DNA of 6,073 bases from the NCBI GenBank assembly GCA_036273175.1, contig DASUIE010000222.1, forward strand, positions 1 to 6,073, given 5' to 3'. Shown here in pieces: positions 1 to 5,001 of the stretch. The notes beneath the pieces were generated by a model that saw only the letters and a list, made by a program, of their open reading frames with translations, did not search any database and was not told the origin of the DNA. The DNA is from DATARH01 sp036273175 (lineage in GTDB: Bacteria > Pseudomonadota > Alphaproteobacteria > ATCC43930 > CGMCC-115725). Position numbers and translations under genes: made by a program. Within the stretch, counting starts at the first letter, position 1, and every line of letters starts with the position of its first letter.

Positions 1-56
1 TGCTGGGTTTCGTCATCGTCGAAGCGCTCGACCGGGCCTTCAGGCCCGCTCTTCAC
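1..56 (-). CDS. Possible 5' end of a divergent gene, cut by the window edge
   Basis: A minus-strand frame opens at a GTG (56-54) and stays open to the left edge, giving 18 codons that read VKSGPEGPVERFDDDETQ. An AGGAG (65-61) lies 4 nt upstream, a little close but usable as a ribosome binding site. The hydrophilic, acidic start does not match any family I recognise. A second in-frame-open ATG at 16-14 is possible but has no ribosome binding site. Either start would make this gene divergent from zapA, with a shared control region at roughly 57-124. The fragment is too short to assign a function, and chance openness over 54 nt in GC-rich DNA is a real alternative. Confidence 0.3.
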   Translation of the reverse strand, partial: MKSGPEGPVERFDDDETQ

Positions 57-124
57 ACTTCTCCTAGCGCAGCATCCGGCAGGAGCCATGTCACGGCTCT
101 CGTTGGTAGTAGGTTTGGGACCTC

Positions 125-454
125 ATGGCCGAGCTGATCGACCTCAACATCGCCGGGCGAACCTACCAGGTCGCCTGCCGCCAGGGCGAGGAGGAGAATC
201 TCCGCGCCGCCGCACGGCTCGTCGACGGCAAGAGCCGCGAGGCGCTCGCGGGGCTCGGGACATTGTCCGAAGCGCGCCAGTTCCTGTTCGCTTCGCTGCT
301 TCTCGCCGACCAGCTGATCGACAAGAATCCCGAGATTGCGGCCGCCCCGGAACCGGCTGCGCCCGACCCGGCGCTGGTCGAGCGCGCCGAAGCGCTCGCC
401 AATCGGCTCGAAATGCTCGCCGCGGAGCTTGAGGACGAGACCGCAAATCCCTAA
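125..454 (+). CDS. zapA: Cell division protein ZapA
   Basis: ZapA binds FtsZ filaments in the cytoplasm and bundles them, stabilising the Z ring at mid-cell. The 109-residue product has the normal family length. The N-terminal globular part carries the family pattern: a beta strand (LIDLNIAGRTYQVAC, residues 4-18), an acidic GEEENLRAAA helix start (21-30), then LVDGKSREA. The central SEARQFLFASLLLADQL (about 48-64) matches the conserved helix usually seen as RLLLLAALLLADEL. The C-terminal half (76-105) is Ala/Glu/Leu rich and fits the dimerising coiled coil, here interrupted by a Pro/Ala linker (73-82). The ATG at 125 gives the expected family N-terminus, but its ribosome binding site is weak (a GGGA a few bases upstream). 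6S RNA and the folate cyclo-ligase gene follow, an order conserved across proteobacteria, which supports the call. Confidence 0.93.
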   Translation: MAELIDLNIAGRTYQVACRQGEEENLRAAARLVDGKSREALAGLGTLSEARQFLFASLLLADQLIDKNPEIAAAPEPAAPDPALVERAEALANRLEMLAAELEDETANP

Positions 455-456
455 AT
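429..456 (+). promoter_or_regulatory. Candidate sigma70 promoter of 6S RNA inside the zapA 3' end
   Basis: A TTGAGG -35 element (429-434) and a CTAAAT -10 element (451-456) are separated by 16 nt. This predicts initiation near 463, just ahead of the conserved 6S core. The -10 hexamer contains the zapA stop codon TAA (452-454). The -10 match is only partial, so this is inferred from position and spacing. Confidence 0.45.
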
Positions 457-462
457 GACGAT

Positions 463-606
463 GGACGGTACTACCCGGTGCGAGCCTTCGGAAAATCCCT
501 GAGGCGATTCAATCCACTTGGGAGCTGACCCTGCGCCGGATCCAGGTCCGGAGCAATCGGTGCCCACCTGACGTTTTGGCGTCAGAGGATTTTAGGGCAA
601 ACGGCC
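463..606 (+). ncRNA. ssrS: 6S RNA (RNA polymerase regulator)
   Basis: 6S RNA mimics an open promoter and sequesters the sigma70 RNA polymerase holoenzyme in stationary phase. The 5' strand of the central bubble is visible as CCCTGAGGCGATT (497-509), close to CCCTGAGCCGATA in E. coli. A closing stem forms between AAAATCC (492-498) and GGATTTT (587-593), extended by GCCTT (484-488) with AGGGC (594-598). An apical hairpin CCGGA / TCCGG (536-540 / 547-551) lies above a TGGG / CCCA pairing (519-522 / 563-566), followed by the GGTGCCCACC segment common in alphaproteobacterial 6S RNAs. A small hairpin CTGACG / CGTCAG (568-573 / 580-585) sits in the 3' side of the bubble, as in many 6S RNAs. Location between zapA and the folate gene is the classic position. 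Exact ends are estimates: the 5' end comes from the candidate promoter and the 3' end from the closing stem. Confidence 0.86.
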
Positions 607-654
607 ATGGTGGTCCCGTCACCCCCTTTCGATCCCTCGCAGCCGCGGCCTGAA

Positions 655-1230
655 ATGGAGCCGCTGTCGAAGGAGTCGCTTCGCCGCGCCGCGCTCGACG
701 CGCGCAAGGCGTTCGTTCGGACTCTCTCGGACGCGGACCGAGCGCGGCTCGAGCAGAAGCTCGCGCAGAACCTCACGTCGCTGTTCGCCGGCGTTTCGGT
801 GGTCGCCGGCTATCATCCGCTCGGCTCCGAGATCAGCCCGCTTCTCGCAATGGAAGAAGCGCGCGCGGTGGGCGCGATCGCCGCCTTCCCCTGCTTTTCC
901 AATCCCGCCAAGCCGTTCCGCTTCCTCGCCGGCGACCCGCTCGAGCCCGGCCCGTTCGGGATCATGCAGCCGGCGAGGCGCCACCCGGCCGTGGTGCCGG
1001 ACCTGGTGCTCGTTCCACTCATCGCAATCGACGGAAGCGGCACCCGCCTCGGCCGCGGCAAGGGCCATTACGACCGGGCACTGGTGCGCCTCAAGAAAAT
1101 GGGCGCTCGGCTGATCGGGGTCGGCTGGGCGATGCAGCGGGTGACGGAGACGATCCCCGCCGACGACTGGGACGTCCCGCTCGACGGCTTCGCTTCGCCC
1201 GAGCGGCTGGAGCTGTTCAGCCGCCGCTGA
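655..1230 (+). CDS. 5-formyltetrahydrofolate cyclo-ligase
   Basis: This cytoplasmic enzyme (5,10-methenyltetrahydrofolate synthetase, YgfA/Fau family) uses ATP to convert 5-formyl-THF to 5,10-methenyl-THF, returning a storage and inhibitory folate to the one-carbon pool. From the ATG at 655 the product has 191 residues, normal for the family. The N-terminal KESLRRAALDARKAF (6-20) matches the conserved basic ATP-binding helix. AGYHPLGSEISP (51-62) holds the conserved Glu of the folate site. PDLVLVPLIAIDGSGTRLG is followed by GRGKGHYDR (133-141), the alphaproteobacterial form of the GxGxGYYDR signature. I chose 655 because family members begin just before the KxxLRR helix. An upstream in-frame ATG at 607 would add 16 Pro-rich residues; it has an AGGG at 594-597, but that lies in the 6S RNA closing stem. 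Placement downstream of zapA and 6S RNA is the conserved arrangement. Confidence 0.93.
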   Translation: MEPLSKESLRRAALDARKAFVRTLSDADRARLEQKLAQNLTSLFAGVSVVAGYHPLGSEISPLLAMEEARAVGAIAAFPCFSNPAKPFRFLAGDPLEPGPFGIMQPARRHPAVVPDLVLVPLIAIDGSGTRLGRGKGHYDRALVRLKKMGARLIGVGWAMQRVTETIPADDWDVPLDGFASPERLELFSRR

Positions 1231-1321
1231 TCGCGTGAACGCAATGCCGTGGCGCGAAAGCCACATGCCTGCATCGAACGCTGTCTCGCACTCCGACGGA
1301 GCAAAAAGTCTCCTTCATTTA

Positions 1322-1342
1322 CCGATAGTTGAATGTTATCGG
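1322..1342 (+). repeat. Short inverted repeat, possible operator
   Basis: CCGATA (1322-1327) and TATCGG (1337-1342) form a perfect 6-bp inverted repeat with a 9-nt spacer. It sits in locally AT-richer DNA about 43 nt upstream of the 49-codon gene at 1385. The dyad fits either a transcription factor site or a weak RNA hairpin. I see no convincing -35/-10 pair next to it. The remaining intergenic sequence (1231-1384) shows only a weak hairpin at 1249-1264. Confidence 0.25.
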
Positions 1343-1384
1343 CAATTCCTAGCGACCGGCAAGGGATCGCACAGGGAATTGGCC

Positions 1385-1534
1385 ATGCGTGTGAAGGCGA
1401 TCGCATTTCTGATCATCGTCGCGGCCAGCGCCGCCGCGTTCGTCGCGCTGCGTGGCGAGAACCGCGCCGACGCGGCCGAGGGCAATTGCTATTCGGCCGC
1501 TTCCGGCCCCTCGACTCCGACCATCTGCAGCTAG
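1385..1534 (+). CDS. Small exported or single-span membrane peptide, 49 aa
   Basis: I do not recognise this gene. The product starts MRVKAIAFLIIVAASAAAF: two basic residues followed by a hydrophobic run (about 5-21), which is a signal peptide or membrane anchor. A short polar tail follows (ALRGENRADAAEG, then a Ser/Pro/Thr-rich end) with two cysteines at 35 and 48 that could form a disulfide outside the membrane. AlaAspAlaAla near 28-31 could be a signal peptidase site, which would leave a mature peptide under 20 residues. AGGGA at 1373-1377, 7 nt before the ATG, is a good ribosome binding site and is the main reason to choose this start; the frame is open further upstream to 1235, but that part lacks such a site. 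It lies between the folate gene and a convergent cluster and seems to be a stand-alone gene. Confidence 0.55.
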   Translation: MRVKAIAFLIIVAASAAAFVALRGENRADAAEGNCYSAASGPSTPTICS

Positions 1535-1577
1535 TCAGCGGGCCCGCGAGCGGTTCAGCGCCACCGCCGCGCCGTCG

Positions 1578-1856
1578 TCAGAACCAGAAGCTCAACACGC
1601 TTCCGAACAACAGCAGCAGGCCGAGCGCAAAGAGCCGGTCGGCGATTCGCTCGAACCGGTCCTGCGACTTGATGATCGCCAAGTGCGAACCGCCGCAACT
1701 GCCGAGAAACACGAGCGCGGCGGCGAAGGCGAGCTCATCGGCGATGGTCGTCGACGCCTTGCCGGTGATGTGAACCGCGGTGACGATGACCAGCGAGACC
1801 CCGAGCAGAGTCGCCGCGCTGTCGAGGATATAATGGTGCTGCGTCTCTCCGTTCAC
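1578..1856 (-). CDS. Small three-helix integral membrane protein, unknown function
   Basis: The 92-residue product has three likely membrane helices: about 13-30 (SAATLLGVSLVIVTAVHI), 43-62 (AFAAALVFLGSC region) and 74-92 (LFALGLLLLFGSVLSFWF), the last reaching the C-terminus. Between helices 2 and 3 is a charged loop, KSQDRFERIADR (63-74), likely cytoplasmic. Histidines occur at 7, 8, 29 and 58. I do not recognise the family. I chose the GTG at 1856, which is preceded by GAGGCAGAG. A TTG at 1871 that overlaps the TGA stop of the upstream gene would add five residues and give translational coupling; either start is possible. The gene is last in a minus-strand cluster behind the metallo-hydrolase and is very probably co-transcribed with it. 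No terminator with a T tract is visible in the short gap beyond its stop. Confidence 0.72.
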   Translation of the reverse strand: MNGETQHHYILDSAATLLGVSLVIVTAVHITGKASTTIADELAFAAALVFLGSCGGSHLAIIKSQDRFERIADRLFALGLLLLFGSVLSFWF

Positions 1857-1867
1857 GCCGCTCTGCC

Positions 1868-2809
1868 TCAATCCGGCTGCGGGACCGGCCGGCGCTTGGT
1901 TCCGGCAAGCTCGTCATTCATGTAGCCCACCTCGAAGGCGGCGGCGCGGTCGCTGATCGCCCAGTCTGGATGAAGGGCCCTGAGCTTCGGAGTCACCTCC
2001 TTGGCCAGCGCGTCGCCCTTCAGCCCCGCCTTTCGGCCCTGCGCCACCAGCCGCTCGAGGTCGAGCAGATAGGCTCGGAAATCCTTGACGTCGCCGAGGT
2101 TCGCGACGTCGCCGTGGCCGGGCACGTACACGATCTGCGCCGCATCCGGCATTTGCTCGAAATCGGCATCGGTCGCCGACCATTCTTTCACCGAGCCGTC
2201 GATCAGGTTGGGCGGGATCTTCCGCCACAGCATGTCGCCGGTGAACAGCACCTTCGCGTCGGGGACGAAGATGGTGAGGTCGCCGCCGGTATGGCCGAGC
2301 ACGGTCCGAACCACGACCTTCCGCGAGCCGAGCCAGACGATGAGGTCCTTATCGGTGACGAGGTCGGGCAGCGGCAAAGCGGCGATCTGCGCCTTGAACT
2401 GGGGCGTGACCTGGCCGCCCAACAGATGGAGGTTCTCGGTCCTCACCCAGCCGCGCACGTTGCGGTGAGCGACGATGATCGCTCCGGCATCGCGCAACGC
2501 CTGGTCCCCGCCGGTATGGTCGAGATGATAATGGGTGTTGACGACGTAGCGGATCGGCTTGGGCGTCAGCCGGTGAATCTGGCCGACCAGCGCGCGTGCC
2601 GCATCGAGGGTGAAGAAGCTGTCGACGACCAGCACGCCGTCGTCGCCGATGACGAAGCCGGCGTTGGAGCCCGCCTTGTGCTCGGGCCCGTCGATCGCCG
2701 CGTAAACGCCGGGCCCGACCTGCTTCAGCGTGAACGGGAGAGGCGCCTGCGCCGGTGCCGCGCTGCCGAGCACCGCCAAAGCCGCAAAAGCGCAAATCCC
2801 CCGGATCAT
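1868..2809 (-). CDS. Secreted MBL-fold metallo-hydrolase
   Basis: The 313-residue product is a metallo-beta-lactamase-fold hydrolase with a signal peptide (residues 1-22, cleavage after APAQA), so it should act in the periplasm. The full dinuclear metal set is present: THYHLDH gives H93, H95, D97 and H98; LGHTGGD gives H173; FTGDMLW gives D192; and VPGHGDV gives H232. The bridging Asp and the HxHxDH order match the glyoxalase II-like/SoxH-like branch of the fold rather than a proven beta-lactamase, so the substrate is unknown. The C-terminal part (240-313) is helical with a basic end. I chose the ATG at 2809 because it begins directly at the signal peptide; extension to 2932 would bury the signal behind a Gly/Arg-rich stretch antisense-like in character. 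No strong ribosome binding site precedes it. The His-rich gene lies 49 nt upstream and the small membrane protein gene abuts its stop, suggesting one transcript. Confidence 0.88.
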   Translation of the reverse strand: MIRGICAFAALAVLGSAAPAQAPLPFTLKQVGPGVYAAIDGPEHKAGSNAGFVIGDDGVLVVDSFFTLDAARALVGQIHRLTPKPIRYVVNTHYHLDHTGGDQALRDAGAIIVAHRNVRGWVRTENLHLLGGQVTPQFKAQIAALPLPDLVTDKDLIVWLGSRKVVVRTVLGHTGGDLTIFVPDAKVLFTGDMLWRKIPPNLIDGSVKEWSATDADFEQMPDAAQIVYVPGHGDVANLGDVKDFRAYLLDLERLVAQGRKAGLKGDALAKEVTPKLRALHPDWAISDRAAAFEVGYMNDELAGTKRRPVPQPD

Positions 2810-2827
2810 CCGGCGAGACTGAAGCAC

Positions 2828-2849
2828 GCTGTTGTTTTTGGCAACAAGC
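2828..2849 (-). repeat. Hairpin between the His-rich gene and the MBL gene
   Basis: Arms GCTGTTG (2828-2834) and CAACAAGC (2842-2849) pair over 7 bp with one bulged A around a TTTTTGG loop. It sits in the 49-nt gap between two minus-strand genes. No T tract follows on the minus strand, so it is not a standard terminator. It could set transcript stability or attenuate the downstream genes. Confidence 0.3.
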
Positions 2850-2858
2850 GGGCCGCGC

Positions 2859-3425
2859 TTACCTCCGCCGCCGCTTCGCCGCCTGATGGTGCCGCTGCTT
2901 ATCCGTGCGCCGATGCTTGTCGGAATGCCCATGCGTCGCCTTGTGACGCGTCGCGGCGTGATGCCGCTGAGCGGCCTCGAGGTCCTGCCTCATCAGCGCC
3001 TGGCAATTGCTGTTCCGAATGATCTGACTGTAGCTCAGCTTGTGGCACTGCCGGATCGTCTTTCGGGAGAGATGGACCGCCGGCTTCGACGCATGCTTGC
3101 GCTCATGAGCCGCGCTCTTACCCCGATGATGATCGGCCGTCGCACGATGGTGGTCCGCCGTCGCTCGGTGATGCGCCGGCGCCGAATGACGATGCGTGGC
3201 CGGCGCATGGCGATCGCTGGTGGTCCAGCGGTGGCTCGGCTGCGCCCTCGGCATCGCCGGGAAAGGCGGCGGCTCGGGCGCGGCGGGCGGCGGCGGAGCG
3301 GCCTGATCGGGCGTGCTCTGCTGCGTCGAGGGGGACGGCTGGCCCGCCGGGCTTTGCTGTGCCGCCAGGGGCGACGCGAAAATCCCCAACGCCACAGCCA
3401 CGCACAAACGTCCCACACCCCGCAT
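2859..3425 (-). CDS. Secreted histidine- and arginine-rich protein
   Basis: The 188-residue product starts with a clear signal peptide (MRGVGRLCVAVALGIFASPLAA, cleavage near residue 22), so it is exported. A Gln/Pro/Ala-rich low-complexity linker follows (23-57). The His-rich region (65-118) contains two exact copies of HHRATAD (85-91 and 92-98) followed by HHR. The most ordinary segment, about 119-150, reads SRKTIRQCHKLSYSQIIRNS then NCQALMRQDL, with cysteines 127 and 141; it is probably the conserved functional part, with a possible disulfide. The C-terminus is again His/Lys/Arg rich and ends in RRRR. A strong GGAGGGG site fixes the ATG at 3425. Histidine content suggests binding of zinc, copper or nickel; basic charge could instead bind cell-wall or nucleic-acid polyanions. 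It is the first gene of the cluster with the zinc-dependent MBL hydrolase. The family is not recognised. Confidence 0.72.
   Translation of the reverse strand: MRGVGRLCVAVALGIFASPLAAQQSPAGQPSPSTQQSTPDQAAPPPPAAPEPPPFPAMPRAQPSHRWTTSDRHAPATHRHSAPAHHRATADHHRATADHHRGKSAAHERKHASKPAVHLSRKTIRQCHKLSYSQIIRNSNCQALMRQDLEAAQRHHAATRHKATHGHSDKHRRTDKQRHHQAAKRRRR
3132..3173 (-). repeat. Two 21-bp in-frame repeat units encoding HHRATAD twice
   Basis: Codons 85-91 and 92-98 of the His-rich protein encode the same heptapeptide. The two DNA copies differ at five third positions (both His codons, Arg, the second Ala and Asp), and every change is synonymous. A partial third copy, HHR, follows. Confidence 0.8.
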
Positions 3426-3428
3426 AAT

Positions 3429-3435
3429 CCCCTCC
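3429..3435 (-). promoter_or_regulatory. Strong ribosome binding site of the His-rich gene
   Basis: The minus strand reads GGAGGGG here, with ATT between it and the ATG at 3425-3423. Its GGAG core is 6 nt from the start codon. It is the strongest Shine-Dalgarno sequence in the window and rules out the longer in-frame start at 3500. Confidence 0.75.
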
Positions 3436-3606
3436 ATTGTTCGCCAGACGAATACCCGCAGGATAGCGACAGCGGCTGGCGCGAGCATCCATGCCTCCAT
3501 CGACTTCGACCGAGGCGATGCACGTTCCGTCTCGTCTCCTCAACGGCGTTGGTATGTGCGCGCCGGCATCATTGCCGGGCTTCGCCGGTGGATGTAGGTC
3601 GCGCCC
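3436..3606. other. Divergent intergenic region
   Basis: This roughly 170-bp stretch separates the minus-strand His-rich gene from the plus-strand DUF2842 gene and should hold promoters for both. I could not find a convincing -35/-10 pair on either strand. A CCGGC / GCCGG inverted repeat with a 6-nt loop (3563-3567 / 3574-3578) lies upstream of the DUF2842 gene and could act in the leader. Confidence 0.4.
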
Positions 3607-3831
3607 ATGATCGAACCCTCGCCCCGAAAGCTCGTCGGAATCGCGCTGATTTCCGCGCTGATCGCCCTCTGGGCGGCGTTCGTCGCAAGCCTGGCGCCGC
3701 TCGTCGGCCAATGGCCTGTGCTTATCCAGGCGCCCTATTCTCTATTCATGGGAGTGGCGTGGGTTATCCCCTTGAAACCTTTGGTGAGATGGGCGCAGAC
3801 CGGATCGTTCCGAGCGCCCTCGCAAGATTGA
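3607..3831 (+). CDS. DUF2842 family membrane protein
   Basis: The 74-residue product matches the small alphaproteobacterial DUF2842 family, whose function is unknown. The pattern is a short polar start with PRKLVG (6-11), a first membrane helix (about 10-30), a short loop, a second helix (about 37-56), and the diagnostic VAWVIPLKPLVRWA near 50-63, where family members usually read GxxWxxPxxPLIRWM. The basic residues after helix 2 would be cytoplasmic. Length is normal for the family. The ATG at 3607 has a modest AGGT about 8 nt upstream. Its stop codon lies 33 nt before the SleB-type gene on the same strand and inside that gene's candidate -35 element. Confidence 0.85.
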   Translation: MIEPSPRKLVGIALISALIALWAAFVASLAPLVGQWPVLIQAPYSLFMGVAWVIPLKPLVRWAQTGSFRAPSQD

Positions 3832-3856
3832 AACAGCTGTATTAGGTAGCTATATC
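3828..3856 (+). promoter_or_regulatory. Candidate sigma70 promoter of the SleB-type gene
   Basis: TTGAAA (3828-3833) and TATATC (3851-3856) are separated by exactly 17 nt. The -35 matches five of six consensus bases and the -10 matches four of six. Predicted initiation at about 3862-3865 coincides with the ATG at 3865. The -35 hexamer contains the TGA stop of the DUF2842 gene (3829-3831). Confidence 0.55.
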
Positions 3857-3864
3857 ACTATCGA

Positions 3865-5001
3865 ATGACTCAGGCGCTGATCCTTTCCCGGCCGCTCGAC
3901 GGCCTGCGCAAGACCGCGTTCCGCGTGCGGGAGCGAACGCGCGCGCTCGTCCGCGCCTATCCGCGCGAGGCGATCGGGATCGGCGTGCTCGGCTTCGTCG
4001 CCGCGGTGGCGCTCGGAAGCATTACGGTGCCTAATCCGGCAACGTCGACGGCGCAGGCCGCGCCCCCTGCCCCGCCGCCGATGACCTATCAGCAGGTCGC
4101 GCCGAGCCAAGCGCTCAAGATCAACGCCGAAATCCCGGTCGCGAGCGGCCCGAATCCGGCGGCGAATCCATTCGTCTTCAAGGGCAACGGAGCGGTCCGG
4201 ACCCAGGCGCTCGATTGCCTTGCCAGCGCGGTTTACTACGAGGCAGGCAACCAGGACACCGACGGCGAGCGCGCGGTCGCTCAGGTCGTCCTCAACCGCG
4301 TCCGCCATCCGGCCTTCCCGAACAGCGTCTGCGGAGTGGTCTATCAGGGCTCGACTCGACCGACGGGTTGCCAGTTCACCTTTACCTGCGACGGGTCGCT
4401 GACCCGTGCCCCCGACGCCGAGGGCTGGCGCCGCGCCTATAAGGTCGCGGAGGACGCGCTCTCCGGCGCCGTCTATGCGCCGGTCGGCTGGGCGACGCAT
4501 TATCACGCCGACTATGTCGTCCCGACCTGGGCCTCGAGCATGGCCAAGGACGCGATCGTCGGCGCGCACATCTTCTATCGCTGGCCGGGAAGCTGGGGCC
4601 AGCCGGCGGGCTTCGCCCAGGCTTATGCGGGACACGAGCCGAGTGCCGCGGCGCTTCGCACCGCCGCGCTGGCCGCGCCGCATGTGACTCCGGCGACCGC
4701 GCTGAGCCAAGTCGCGCAGGCTATAAAGGACATTCCCGGCGCCGAACCGCTGAAGCTCGCGCCCTCGATGCGCGGCGACAAGCGCATTGCCGTCCGCTTC
4801 AACCTCGTCGCGCGCAAGGCGTCCGACGACGTCTCGACCGAAGATTATACGAAGAAGTTCGAATCCTCGGACAACCTCAAATACGCGCTTTCCTCGGCGA
4901 CGGTGGGGACGAAAGAGCAGCCGCTCGGAAAGCCCGCGGCCGGGGCGACCCCGTCAAATCCCTCGACCGGCGGCCCGGCCCTCACCTCGGCCCAGCATTA
5001 A
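3865..5001 (+). CDS. SleB-type cell wall hydrolase, membrane anchored
   Basis: This 378-residue protein belongs to the cell wall hydrolase family named after SleB (Hydrolase_2, PF07486), lytic transglycosylase-like enzymes acting on peptidoglycan. A basic cytoplasmic N-terminus (1-34) precedes a single hydrophobic anchor (about 36-55), then a Pro/Ala linker (56-82). The catalytic domain runs from about 115 to 240: LDCLASAVYYEAGNQ carries the presumed catalytic Glu126, followed by GERAVAQVVLNRVRHPAFP, a Cys-containing VCGVVYQGS, CQFTFTCDG, and the THYHADYVVPTWA block with H212 and H214. Cysteines 118, 156, 169 and 175 could form periplasmic disulfides. The C-terminal third (250-378) is Ala-rich, unassigned and low-complexity at the end. 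Non-sporulating alphaproteobacteria commonly carry such genes, so the role is likely wall remodelling rather than germination. No ribosome binding site precedes the ATG, consistent with a leaderless mRNA from the promoter just upstream. Confidence 0.9.
   Translation: MTQALILSRPLDGLRKTAFRVRERTRALVRAYPREAIGIGVLGFVAAVALGSITVPNPATSTAQAAPPAPPPMTYQQVAPSQALKINAEIPVASGPNPAANPFVFKGNGAVRTQALDCLASAVYYEAGNQDTDGERAVAQVVLNRVRHPAFPNSVCGVVYQGSTRPTGCQFTFTCDGSLTRAPDAEGWRRAYKVAEDALSGAVYAPVGWATHYHADYVVPTWASSMAKDAIVGAHIFYRWPGSWGQPAGFAQAYAGHEPSAAALRTAALAAPHVTPATALSQVAQAIKDIPGAEPLKLAPSMRGDKRIAVRFNLVARKASDDVSTEDYTKKFESSDNLKYALSSATVGTKEQPLGKPAAGATPSNPSTGGPALTSAQH

Noticed and set aside
33..48. CGGGCCT / AGGCCCG inverted repeat as a terminator
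   Set aside because: The loop is only 2 nt and no T tract follows on either strand; it may simply be part of the partial gene.
1249..1264. GTGGC / GCCAC hairpin after the folate gene as an intrinsic terminator
   Set aside because: The stem is only 5 bp and is not followed by T residues.
1538..1547. GCGGGCCCGC palindrome between convergent genes as a bidirectional terminator
   Set aside because: It has no loop and no flanking T tract on either strand; such palindromes are common by chance at this GC content.
1868..2809. Beta-lactamase (antibiotic resistance) function for the MBL-fold protein
   Set aside because: The metal ligands are those of the general fold; nothing visible shows a beta-lactam-binding subclass, so a resistance claim would be unsupported.
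1970..3022. Long plus-strand open frame of 350 codons opposite the MBL gene
   Set aside because: It is antisense to a frame with a complete metal-binding set and signal peptide; its product is an Arg/Asp/Val-rich mix typical of GC-rich shadow frames.
3436..3606. EcfG-type general stress promoter (GGAAC with CGTT at 16-17 nt)
   Set aside because: A GGAAC occurs on the minus strand near 3525, but no CGTT follows at the required spacing.
2832..3845. Long plus-strand open frame of 337 codons across the His-rich gene and DUF2842 gene
   Set aside because: It has no domain pattern, is extremely Arg-rich, and crosses two better-supported genes and their intergenic region.
3850..4710. Minus-strand open frame of 286 codons opposite the SleB-type gene
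   Set aside because: The plus strand encodes the full conserved hydrolase domain; the opposite frame is a low-information Arg/Gly/Ala shadow.
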